A stretch of 62,055 bases of DNA. It comes from Bordetella parapertussis. GTDB taxonomy: Bacteria > Pseudomonadota > Gammaproteobacteria > Burkholderiales > JACQAP01. The notes under the pieces are model-generated. The model ran no database searches and was not told where the DNA came from. It saw only the letters and a list, made by a program, of their open reading frames with translations. This document shows, piece after piece, positions 1 through 7,604 of the stretch (within the stretch, counting starts at the first letter, position 1; every line of letters begins with the position of its first letter). Where the stretch lies: assembly GCA_945900965.1 (NCBI GenBank), contig CAMDKM010000020.1, positions 1 to 62,055 on the forward strand, in the 5' to 3' direction. Position numbers and translations under genes: made by a program.

Positions 1-36
1 GGCTAGCACGGAATTAATTTCGGTTGTTTTGGGGGG

Positions 37-75
37 TTTTCGTGAACCTTCGTGATTTCCTTCGTGTCCTTCGTA
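37..75. repeat. CCTTCGTG-type short tandem array
   Basis: Four imperfect copies of a CCTTCGTG unit lie head to tail just inside the window edge. They match the pyrimidine arm of the element at 37699-37834. The partner arm, if there is one, would lie outside the window. Confidence 0.6.
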
Positions 76-76
76 T

Positions 77-137
77 ATGGGGTCAGACTCCATTTCTGGC
101 ACGAACAAATATCGACCAATATCGAGTCTGACCCCAT
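77..137. repeat. Inverted repeat, GGGGTCAGACTC arms
   Basis: Perfect 14-base arms (77-90 and 124-137) flank a 33-base loop, with ATGGGGTCAGACTC on one side and its reverse complement on the other. I recall GGGTCAGAC-type palindromes near REP-associated transposases in proteobacteria, but no such gene is in view. That link is recollection, not evidence from this window. Confidence 0.55.
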
Positions 138-237
138 TTACCATTTACACAGATTCTGCTGAGCAAGCGGAATTTCAGGCGCCCTGTTTCGCGAACCATC
201 AAACTATGATTACGCGCCCCGTGCAGGACAGAATTCT

Positions 238-1482
238 CTATTGCGTGGGGCGTTCCACATGGCATTTGATCGGCGGGATCGCGTCCTTGCCCTCCACCTT
301 CGCTACGGTCTTCCATCCAAGGCCTGTATTTTCGGTGTCGAACTTGACCCCGGGCTCCCCTGCCTTGGTGAGTCGCGCCATATAGAGCGGAGCAATCAAC
401 TGATGATCCTCGGGGCGGATACGTGTTCGCCCTTCCGGTCCGTCGAACTCCATGTCTTCGAGCGCAAGTGCAACTTTCAGCGGATCGTCGCTACGCGCCT
501 CATGCACCCCCCGCGCGAGCATGAGCACGGCGCGATGCGCCCCGAGGTAATCGAAATTCTCCGTGCGCTTGTACTTGTTGCGGAACTCCACGTTGAAGCT
601 TTCGTAGGGACTGCCATCCACATTGGCATGCCACCCAAACAGACTCACAACCTTCCCCGTTCCGGCATTTCCGACGCCGGCTACGGATCCGGAAACATGG
701 CCGTTGAAAATGTAATAGCGTACATCCAGTCCCGATTCCCGCCCCGCTTTGACCAGCAGATACAGGTCGTTGCCCCAGTTTCCGGTGACCACGCTGTCGG
801 CACCGCTGGCGCGGATTTTTGCGGCATAAGGCGCGAAGTCCTTCACCTTTCCCAGCGGTACCAAATCATCGCCGACAATCTGGATGGTCGTGCTTTTCTT
901 CGGCAGCAGTTCGCGGAATGTTCGTTGTACAGAGTGCCCATAGGCATAATCCTGATTGAGGAGATAGATCTTGCGCACCGCTGGCTGTTGCGCAAGATAG
1001 TCGGCCAGATAATTCACTTCCGTATCGGTGTGGTAAGTCAGGCGGAATTGCCAGAAATGGCATTTAGCCTCGGTCAATACGGGGTCTCTGGCATCAAGAA
1101 GTAGTAATACGATGCGCCGATCCGGATTGCGCACATTGTGTTTTACCAGCGCATCGGATACCGCATGTCCCACGCTCGAAATATTCACTGCAACGTAACG
1201 AATTCCACTGTCGATCGCCTGATTAAGAGCAAGCAGGCTGTCCTGCGGATTGCCTTTTCCATCCAGGGCGACGATTTCGATCTTGCGACCGTCGAACAGC
1301 CCGCCTTTCGCATTGACCAGATCGGCAGCACCCCTTAACTGGGAAACGGTCCATTCTCCCTGGAGCGCAAACGACCCTGACAGCGGCGTGATCACAGCAA
1401 GGCGCAAGGGCTCCGCCGCGCCAGCATGCGCGGCAAGCAGCATCCACGAAATGAAACCAACTAGTAATTTGAGACGCAGCAT
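238..1482 (-). CDS. ABC transporter substrate-binding protein, branched-chain amino acid (LivJ/HAAT) type
   Basis: The 414-residue protein is a periplasmic ligand receptor of the Peripla_BP_6 family. It starts with a signal peptide (hydrophobic residues about 5-20, ending AGAAEP), followed by the opening LRLAVITPLSGSF typical of the family. The start is fixed by an AGGAGG ribosome site seven bases upstream. It is the most promoter-distal gene of the minus-strand transporter cluster, which already has a binding protein at 7605-8867, so it is a second receptor for the same permease or for a related ligand. The ligand cannot be read from the sequence. The family call is firm; the specificity is unknown. 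Confidence 0.85.
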   Translation of the reverse strand: MLRLKLLVGFISWMLLAAHAGAAEPLRLAVITPLSGSFALQGEWTVSQLRGAADLVNAKGGLFDGRKIEIVALDGKGNPQDSLLALNQAIDSGIRYVAVNISSVGHAVSDALVKHNVRNPDRRIVLLLLDARDPVLTEAKCHFWQFRLTYHTDTEVNYLADYLAQQPAVRKIYLLNQDYAYGHSVQRTFRELLPKKSTTIQIVGDDLVPLGKVKDFAPYAAKIRASGADSVVTGNWGNDLYLLVKAGRESGLDVRYYIFNGHVSGSVAGVGNAGTGKVVSLFGWHANVDGSPYESFNVEFRNKYKRTENFDYLGAHRAVLMLARGVHEARSDDPLKVALALEDMEFDGPEGRTRIRPEDHQLIAPLYMARLTKAGEPGVKFDTENTGLGWKTVAKVEGKDAIPPIKCHVERPTQ

Positions 1483-1671
1483 CGATGTCCTCCTCTACGG
1501 CGGGCTGACAAAAATTCGCCCGCGTGAAATTGAGTCGGCCACGAAGAGTTCTTGTGCGGCGCAGAACTCATGCCTCGGCGGGTGGTTCCTGCCTGACTTT
1601 CGTGGAACTGTCAGCGAAGCCAGCTTCTACCTTGGCACGGCGCCTTGTCAAGACACGTTTCGGTTTTGCCG

Positions 1672-2886
1672 TCAGCCGTAATCAAAAGGGGCCGCGGTTT
1701 CGAGCATGACCTGCGACGGCACCCGTGCGCGCTCGGCGGCTTGGCGTTGCGCGTCGCTGCCGAGTTGAGCTTCCATGTACTGTCCCAGATAACGCCCGCG
1801 CGCCACGATATTTCTACTCACGCGCATACGCTCCGACTCAAAGCTTGCTAACGCCTGTTCAAGATCGGTGTTATCGTCCAGCGCTTTTGCCAATGCCAGC
1901 ACATCCCCCGCTCCCTTGGGCACCCCCATTGCCACATGCGGGCGCGTCACGAAGGCAGCGTCGCCCACGATGGCGACCCGCCCAAACACCATCTTCTGGG
2001 GTTCGATATCCATGATCGGCTGGAAGAAATGCATCCTGCCGTGGCGCAGCGCCTCGGCAAATTGCGGGGCCAGCACCTGCCGGGAAATCTCGATCATTTC
2101 GTCACGCAATCGTTTGCTGAGCAGTGCGGGCGGCACACCGTTGGGATGATGGCGGCCGTTGTCGTCGCTCATGTAGCGGCGCAATTCATCGGGCGCGCGC
2201 ACCGGGTGATACCAAACCACGTTGTACTGGCGGCGACCGGGCGCCTTGCTGTGATCCGGTCCTGGCACCGGGTAGCCAATGCCTTGTTCTCCCGGCGCCA
2301 CACACACGGTATAGCGTTCGAACAAGCGTGAGAACTTCGCCGCATCCAGCGCGTTTTCATCGGTCAGGCAACGCCATGCCACGTAACCCGTGTAATGAGG
2401 TTGGAGTTGCGGCAAAAACTGGCTGCGCACGGTGGAGCGCAAACCATCGGCGCCGATCAGCAAATCGCCGCTCACGCGTCGCCCATCGCTCAGCACGGCA
2501 GTGACGCGGTGCGCATCCTGTTCGATGCGTTCCAGCGTACTGGCGGCTTGATATTGGGAGGCTGGAAAAATACCACGCAGAGATTCGTAGAGCCGGCCCC
2601 AGGAAGTCATGGCCTGCGAAAACACGCGCTCAGCCACCACCTCGCCCGCGCGATTCAGCGCGGTACGTCCAGGCAATAGAATGCCCAGCGACTCTTCGCT
2701 CACTTCCGCGCCTGCCGCCCGGAACCCCTCCACCAGCCCGGGAAGAATGGTAATCCCCGCACCACGCCCCTCAAGATCACCGGGTGCGCGTTCGAAAACC
2801 TGCACCTCCCAGCCGCGCCGGTGAAACAGATTTCCCGCCAGCAGCCCGGCGATCGATCCGCCGATAATAAGTACTCGTCGACTCAT
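1672..2886 (-). CDS. FAD-dependent aromatic-ring monooxygenase (PHBH fold, dihydroxypyridine-hydroxylase-like)
   Basis: This is a single-component flavin hydroxylase of 404 residues. Residues 7-16 (IGGSIAGLLA) form the dinucleotide fold, followed by FERAP and GRGAGI. GADGLRS is the mid-protein DG motif, and VAIVGDAAFVTRPH near residue 305 is the flavin-contacting GD motif. The GGS opening, GRGAGI and GYVAWR resemble 2,6-dihydroxypyridine 3-monooxygenase relatives more than 4-hydroxybenzoate hydroxylase; this is family knowledge recalled without alignment. It lies downstream of a dehydrogenase and a branched-chain-type transporter, consistent with oxidation of an imported ring compound. An inverted repeat fills the spacer upstream. 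Confidence 0.8.
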   Translation of the reverse strand: MSRRVLIIGGSIAGLLAGNLFHRRGWEVQVFERAPGDLEGRGAGITILPGLVEGFRAAGAEVSEESLGILLPGRTALNRAGEVVAERVFSQAMTSWGRLYESLRGIFPASQYQAASTLERIEQDAHRVTAVLSDGRRVSGDLLIGADGLRSTVRSQFLPQLQPHYTGYVAWRCLTDENALDAAKFSRLFERYTVCVAPGEQGIGYPVPGPDHSKAPGRRQYNVVWYHPVRAPDELRRYMSDDNGRHHPNGVPPALLSKRLRDEMIEISRQVLAPQFAEALRHGRMHFFQPIMDIEPQKMVFGRVAIVGDAAFVTRPHVAMGVPKGAGDVLALAKALDDNTDLEQALASFESERMRVSRNIVARGRYLGQYMEAQLGSDAQRQAAERARVPSQVMLETAAPFDYG

Positions 2887-2921
2887 GTCAGTTAGCTCTT
2901 CTGTTCAAGAAAAAACACTCT

Positions 2922-3094
2922 CACCGCAGAGGACGCGGAGGACGCAGAGGAAAACCGAATCAAAGGAATGAGAGATTTTATTCGCAAGAATGCGCACTGG
3001 ATGAACACAACGTGTGACGCACCGAACCAAAACGCTCATTCCATTTTTATGTTGCACTTGCTTTTCCTCTGCATCCTCCGCGTCCTCTGCGGTG
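2922..3094. repeat. Inverted-arm short tandem repeat element (GCAGAGGAC units)
   Basis: Arms at 2922-2954 and 3062-3094 are inverted copies matching at 32 of 33 positions. Each is built from 9-base units of GCAGAGGAC/GCGGAGGAC type. The loop is about 107 bases. The element fills the spacer between the monooxygenase start and the dehydrogenase stop. Confidence 0.85.
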
Positions 3095-3123
3095 AAAGAT
3101 TTTTTTGTCTTTACCTTGCGGCG

Positions 3124-4011
3124 TCATCGAAGCCCGGACTGGCGAGCGGCGAGCTTGACCGCCGCCATGTAATCTTCCTCGCCGAATCCTTCCCCGACCA
3201 AGGTCTGCATCAATTGTCGCGTCGTGGCAGTCAACGGCATGGGCACGGCGTGCGTGCGTGCCGCCGCGAGCATAAGATCAATGTCCTTCAATATGAGTTG
3301 CGAGCTCATGGTCGCGGTGTAGTCGTGCTGTTTGAGCGCGGCGATTTTGACTCTCAGCCACGGGGAAGACAGCGTGCTCTGGGCCAGCGTGTCGAGCATC
3401 GCATCCCAGTCGAGTCCGGCCTTGCGTCCCAGCGCCAGCGCCTCGGCAAGCGTCTGGGCAAGATTCACTACAAGCGCGTTTACCACCAGCTTCATGATTC
3501 TCGCTTCATCGCCCGTCCCGAGATAAACCTGCGCCTTGCTGAAAACCTCCACCACGGCCCGGACTTTCTCCCAGGCTGCTGCCGGGCCCGACACCATGAC
3601 GGTGACTTCACGTTTGCGTGCCGAAGCGGCATTGCCGGAAATGGGCATTCGCAAATAGGCGATACCGTTGCGCGTGGCCTCGGCCCCGACTTCGACTGAG
3701 ACGTCCGACGACACGGTGCTCGTTTCGACAAAAATGGCTTCCCGGCCAACATTGGCCAGCACACCCTTCGGTCCCAACGCAATATCGCGCAGAGCGGCAT
3801 CGTCGGATACCGAGGAAAAGACGATATCGGAATCGCGCACACAGTCCGCGGCAGTCTGTGCTTCCCGCGCGCCCAGTGTCACCAACTTCTGGCGGCTGGC
3901 GCGCGTGCGCGAATACACCGCCAACGGGTAACCGGCTTCGAGCAGAAATCCTGCCATGGGCACACCCATGCGACCCGCGCCGATCCAGGCGATACGAAAT
4001 TTTTCACTCAT
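3124..4011 (-). CDS. NAD(P)-dependent beta-hydroxyacid dehydrogenase (3-hydroxyisobutyrate dehydrogenase family)
   Basis: This is a 295-residue oxidoreductase. Residues 9-19 contain GAGRMGVPMAG, the dinucleotide-binding glycine motif. MPISGNAASA at about residue 121 is the substrate loop (usually D-x-PVSGG), and the lysine of KLVVNAL is the expected catalytic residue. The second asparagine usual after that lysine is a valine here. I chose the ATG at 4011 because GGGAG precedes it; longer readings run into repeat DNA. It lies between livF and a flavin monooxygenase, so a role in the same catabolic route is likely. The substrate could be 3-hydroxyisobutyrate, tartronate semialdehyde or a 2-(hydroxymethyl) dicarboxylate. 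Confidence 0.8.
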   Translation of the reverse strand: MSEKFRIAWIGAGRMGVPMAGFLLEAGYPLAVYSRTRASRQKLVTLGAREAQTAADCVRDSDIVFSSVSDDAALRDIALGPKGVLANVGREAIFVETSTVSSDVSVEVGAEATRNGIAYLRMPISGNAASARKREVTVMVSGPAAAWEKVRAVVEVFSKAQVYLGTGDEARIMKLVVNALVVNLAQTLAEALALGRKAGLDWDAMLDTLAQSTLSSPWLRVKIAALKQHDYTATMSSQLILKDIDLMLAAARTHAVPMPLTATTRQLMQTLVGEGFGEEDYMAAVKLAARQSGLR

Positions 4012-4052
4012 GTTGCTCCCTTCTTTTTTCATTGGACCAAAGAGACGTAAAT

Positions 4053-4136
4053 GTGTGAAGGATGAAGGGTAAAAGGCGCCGCAGCGGCGCTCCACCCTTC
4101 GTCCCTCGTCCCTCGCCCCTCTTCCCTCGTCCCCCA
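4053..4136. repeat. Short tandem repeat arms around a GC-rich palindrome
   Basis: The left arm (TGTGAAGGATGAAGGGT) and the right arm (ACCCTTCGTCCCTCG and further CCCTCGT units) flank a GGCGCCGCAGCGGCGC palindrome. The element lies between the livF stop and the dehydrogenase start. Confidence 0.65.
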
Positions 4137-4142
4137 CCCCTC

Positions 4143-4871
4143 TCACGCCCCCAGATAATGACGCTTGACCAATTCGCTGTCGCGCAGCTCTTGCAGGTTG
4201 CGACCCTCGAAGGCAATTTCGCCGTGGACGATGATGTAACCGCGGTCGGCGATGCGGCTGGCTTCGTGGAAATTCTGCTCCGCCATCAGCACGGTCAGGC
4301 CGAAGCGACGTTTGAGTTCTCCGATGACGTCGATGGTCTGCGTGACCAGCAGAGGAGAAAGGCCCACTGAAGGTTCATCCACCAACAACAACCTGGGCGC
4401 CGCCATGATTGCGCGTGCTATGGCCAGCATCTGCTGCTGGCCGCCGCTCATGCTGCCGGCCAATTGTCGCGAGCGCTCGCGCAGTACCGGAAACGTCTCG
4501 TGACACAGGGCGAGATTTTGTTCGATGAGGGCGCGTGCCGCCGGCCGGAAAGCCCCCAGCAGAAGATTCTCCTTAACCGTGAGTTTCGGAAACAGCCGAC
4601 GGCCTTCGGGAACCATGACCACCCCAAGCCCCACGATGTCCGGCGCTGCCATTCCTGCCAGGTCGATACTGTCATCATCGATGCGAAGCAGAATTTCTCC
4701 CTCGGTGGGTTGGATGAGGCCGGCGATACACTTCAGAAGTGTGCTCTTGCCGTTGCCGTTGGTCCCCAGCAACGCGACGGTTTCACCCTGACGCACCTGG
4801 ATCGACACGCTGTGCAACACCTTCACCGCGCCGTAGCCCGCCTCCAGCCCCTCGACCCTTAGTTCAATCAT
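4143..4871 (-). CDS. livF: Branched-chain amino acid-type ABC transporter ATPase, LivF
   Basis: This is a 242-residue nucleotide-binding subunit. GTNGNGKST at 36-44 is Walker A, GSMSGGQQQ is the ABC signature and LLLVDEPSVGL is Walker B with D-loop. AEQNFHEA contains the switch-region position, which is Q/N in LivF proteins. Length and ending (KRHYLGA) fit LivF. It acts on the cytoplasmic face with LivG to drive the LivH/LivM channel. It lies about 100 bases after livG, separated by a short palindrome. Confidence 0.9.
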   Translation of the reverse strand: MIELRVEGLEAGYGAVKVLHSVSIQVRQGETVALLGTNGNGKSTLLKCIAGLIQPTEGEILLRIDDDSIDLAGMAAPDIVGLGVVMVPEGRRLFPKLTVKENLLLGAFRPAARALIEQNLALCHETFPVLRERSRQLAGSMSGGQQQMLAIARAIMAAPRLLLVDEPSVGLSPLLVTQTIDVIGELKRRFGLTVLMAEQNFHEASRIADRGYIIVHGEIAFEGRNLQELRDSELVKRHYLGA

Positions 4872-4926
4872 CGACCACCCGACAAGTTTCGCTCACGCTC
4901 CCATGCGCCAACCCAGACTTGGGTAG

Positions 4927-4952
4927 GGTGGGTTAGCGAAGCGTAACCCACC
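4927..4952. repeat. GGTGGGTTA palindrome (REP-like)
   Basis: The arms GGTGGGTTA (4927-4935) and TAACCCACC (4944-4952) surround a short GC-rich loop, between livG and livF. GGTGGGTTACGC-type palindromes recur in proteobacterial intergenic DNA as far as I recall. A hairpin here could protect or attenuate the livG message. Confidence 0.5.
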
Positions 4953-4970
4953 GTCATCCGGTAGACGACG

Positions 4971-5699
4971 TCAAGCCCCAAGGTAGATCCTTCTCACGGC
5001 CGCATGGGCGACAATTTCCTCGGGTGTGCCATCGGCGATGATCTGCCCCGCATCCAGGCACAACACACGCTGCGAGAAACGCATGATGGCGCGCATGATG
5101 TGTTCGATCATGACCACGGCTACGCCTTGGGCATTGATCTCCAGAACGATATCCAGAATTTCATCGACCTCGGCCGATGCCAGCCCGGCCATCGCCTCGT
5201 CGAGAATCAGCAGCCGCGGCCGGGCGGCGAGCGCCCGCGCGAGTTCCAGTTTGCGCAATTCCACCTGGGTCAGACTGCCAGCCGGCGCCTGCGATTTTTT
5301 CTCCAGCCCGACGCGCTGCAGAACCGCCAGTGCCTGCCCTTGCAAAGCCTGCACGCCGCGCACTGGTTCTTTGGCGGCGTACTCGAGTGGCACACATATA
5401 TTGTCCAGCACGCTCAGACTGGAGAAGGGGCGCGGGACCTGGAAACTGCGCGCAATCCCCAGGCGTGCGCGACGATGCGCCGAATGATGTGTAATGTCGG
5501 CGCCGTCGAAGCGAATCGTTCCAACGTCGCATCCCAGCGCGCCGCCGATGCAATTCATCAAGGTGCTTTTCCCAGAGCCGTTGGGCCCGATGATCCCAAA
5601 GCGCTCCCCGGCCCCCAGGGAAAAACCCACGTCGGTCAGCGCGGCGAAACCGCCGAAGTGTTTGCTGACGCCTTCGACTTCCAGCAGCGCGGGGCTCAT
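4971..5699 (-). CDS. livG: Branched-chain amino acid-type ABC transporter ATPase, LivG
   Basis: This is a 242-residue ATPase partner of LivF. Walker A is GPNGSGKST near residue 36. The expected LSGGQ signature is replaced by SLTQVELRKLELARALA, and Walker B reads LLILDEAMAGL (DEA rather than DEP). This resembles a variant I recall among proteobacterial LivG-type subunits (LTLVE-type signature, DEVMAGL), so I do not read it as a dead gene. The ATG at 5699 overlaps the livM stop by four bases (ATGA); the open frame upstream of it lies inside livM. The downstream partner is livF. Confidence 0.88.
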   Translation of the reverse strand: MSPALLEVEGVSKHFGGFAALTDVGFSLGAGERFGIIGPNGSGKSTLMNCIGGALGCDVGTIRFDGADITHHSAHRRARLGIARSFQVPRPFSSLSVLDNICVPLEYAAKEPVRGVQALQGQALAVLQRVGLEKKSQAPAGSLTQVELRKLELARALAARPRLLILDEAMAGLASAEVDEILDIVLEINAQGVAVVMIEHIMRAIMRFSQRVLCLDAGQIIADGTPEEIVAHAAVRRIYLGA

Positions 5700-6646
5700 G
5701 AGGGTTTGGCCATCGCCCAGCGCCGGCGCAGCAGACCCAGAATTCCTTGTGGCGCCACCACCACGAACACGATCAGCAATACCCCGACAATCAGCACATT
5801 GAGTTCCGATGACACCGTCACACTGACCACTTGCTGCGCACTGCCAAGCAACAAGGCGCCCAGCACCGGACCGGCCCAGCTTGCGGTGCCGCCTATCACC
5901 GGCATTGCCAGGGCGGCCACGGCGTAATTCAGACTGAATACCGAAGTGGGTTCGAGGAATCCCAGATAAAACGCGTAGGGCGCACCGGCCATGCCCATCA
6001 AGGCGCCGGAGACTGTTGAGGCCAGCAGTTTGAGTTTGAGTGTCGGCACGCCGGCGGCTTCGGCGGCAATTTCGTCGTCCCGCAGCGCCCGCAGACCGCG
6101 ACCGATCCAGGAAGTCTCGATATAACGCGCCGCGGCCACCGCCAGCACTGCCAGCACGCTCATCACGACGAACAGCCAACGCATATAGGTGGCAAAGCCC
6201 GCCGGTGCATCCGGCGCCAGCACCGTCATGCCGCGCGCACCACCGACGTAGCTCCAGTTGAGCACCGCCGTTTCGATCACCACCGCAACCGCCACGGTGG
6301 CAATCGAGAAAAATATGCCACGCAGACGGAGCGTCAGAACACCTACCGCAAAACCCAGGGCGCCCGCCACCAGGGTGGCAGCCAAAATTTGCAGAGGCAG
6401 AGAGAAATTAAACGCCTTGAACAGCGCCGCCGCGGTATAAGCGCCAGCAGCGAGGAAGGCGCCAGCGCCGAAATTCACATACCCGGCGTAACCGCCCATG
6501 ACATTCCAGCCGGTGGCAAGGACCACGAATTGCAGTACCACGTAGGCAGCAAAGAAAAAATATTCGTTGCCGTCAAAACGGGTGGCAACAAAAGCGGCAA
6601 CTAGCAGCAGCGCGGCAACAACAAGAAATAATCCGTGCTTAGGCAT
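5696..6646 (-). CDS. livM: Branched-chain amino acid-type ABC transporter permease, LivM
   Basis: This is a 316-residue inner-membrane protein with about eight hydrophobic segments. It has the family sequence GYAGYVNFGAGAFLAAGAY near residue 53 and the coupling-helix region around SWIGRGLRALRDDE (residues about 175-188), typical of LivM. It is encoded three bases after livH and overlaps livG, so translational coupling is likely. It forms half of the membrane channel with LivH. Confidence 0.9.
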   Translation of the reverse strand: MPKHGLFLVVAALLLVAAFVATRFDGNEYFFFAAYVVLQFVVLATGWNVMGGYAGYVNFGAGAFLAAGAYTAAALFKAFNFSLPLQILAATLVAGALGFAVGVLTLRLRGIFFSIATVAVAVVIETAVLNWSYVGGARGMTVLAPDAPAGFATYMRWLFVVMSVLAVLAVAAARYIETSWIGRGLRALRDDEIAAEAAGVPTLKLKLLASTVSGALMGMAGAPYAFYLGFLEPTSVFSLNYAVAALAMPVIGGTASWAGPVLGALLLGSAQQVVSVTVSSELNVLIVGVLLIVFVVVAPQGILGLLRRRWAMAKPS

Positions 6647-6649
6647 GAC

Positions 6650-7519
6650 TCAACGCCCGAACAACCCGGCCGGACGCATCCCCAGCACCAGCAGCAGCAA
6701 ACCGAATCCCACTGCTGGCGCCCAGCTGGTGCCAAGAGAGCTCAGCACCAGACTTTCGGCAACACCGAGAATCATGCCGGCAGCCAGGGTTCCCTTGATG
6801 CTGCCCAGACCGGCCAGTACGACTACGCAGAAGGTACGGCCGATATAAAGCCTCCCGAGACCAGGCTCGACCGGCCCAACAATAAGCAGCAAGGCGCCGG
6901 CGATGGCGCAAGTGGCCGTGGCGATGCCAAACGCCCATTGCTTGATGCGCACCGGATTGGCGCCCATCAGTGCCAGCGCCGTGCGGTCCTGTGCCACGGC
7001 GCGAATGGCCCGGCCGGTAAATGTGCGCGTAAGAAATTGCGAGAGCGCGAGGGTGAGTACCAGGGCCACGGCAAAAGCCACCAGCATGCGTATCGGCCAA
7101 CGCATGCCGCCGATGGCAACACCTTGCCCGACATAATCGGCCTGCGCCATGCGTTGATCCACGCCAAAGGTCAGGATCAAGGCAACTTCAACAACAAACG
7201 CCAGCCCGAAAAAAAACGCCAGTCCGCGTAGTCCGCCCTCGGCGCCGTTGCGCTCAAAGGCAAAATGATAAAAGCGATAAACCGCCAACCCCAGGGCAAA
7301 GAACAACGGCGCGAGCAGCAGGCCCGCCAACAACGGATCAATCCCATAGTTGCCCAACCACCATGCACCATAGGCGCCGAGCACCAGGAACGCCGGGTGG
7401 GCTATATGAGGAATATCCAGAAGCCCGAAGGCGACCGAAAGACCCAGGCTGACTGCGGCGTAAAAACAACCGAGCAATAATCCGGCGATGAGGGCCTCGG
7501 CAAGAAGCTCAAGCGGCAT
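6650..7519 (-). CDS. livH: Branched-chain amino acid-type ABC transporter permease, LivH
   Basis: This is a 289-residue permease with a strongly hydrophobic profile. It contains the LivH coupling region FTGRAIRAVAQDRTALALMG and the closing GLGSIKGTLAAGMILGVAESL segment, shown here as FTGRAIRAVAQ and GLGSIKGT. It pairs with LivM. The ATG at 7519 has no Shine-Dalgarno sequence: the preceding bases are the pyrimidine arm of a short-repeat hairpin (7523-7604). Expression may depend on coupling from the upstream receptor gene or on that leader. Confidence 0.9.
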   Translation of the reverse strand: MPLELLAEALIAGLLLGCFYAAVSLGLSVAFGLLDIPHIAHPAFLVLGAYGAWWLGNYGIDPLLAGLLLAPLFFALGLAVYRFYHFAFERNGAEGGLRGLAFFFGLAFVVEVALILTFGVDQRMAQADYVGQGVAIGGMRWPIRMLVAFAVALVLTLALSQFLTRTFTGRAIRAVAQDRTALALMGANPVRIKQWAFGIATATCAIAGALLLIVGPVEPGLGRLYIGRTFCVVVLAGLGSIKGTLAAGMILGVAESLVLSSLGTSWAPAVGFGLLLLVLGMRPAGLFGR

Positions 7520-7522
7520 GGG

Positions 7523-7604
7523 GATCAGAGGACAGAAGACAGAGGACGGAAGACAGAAAGGCGCTCTGATCCGTCATCTGTCATCTGTCTTCTGTCCTCT
7601 GATC
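7523..7604. repeat. Inverted-arm short tandem repeat element (GACAGAA/GAGGACA units)
   Basis: Perfect 21-base inverted arms (7523-7543 and 7584-7604) are composed of GAGGACA, GAAGACA and GAGGACG heptamers. The element fills the 85-base spacer between the receptor stop and the livH start, so it would form a hairpin in the polycistronic message. Confidence 0.85.

Noticed and set aside
5945-5965. tRNA-like GGGTTCGAGGAATCCC segment
   Set aside because: Lies inside livM coding sequence and lacks acceptor and anticodon arms.
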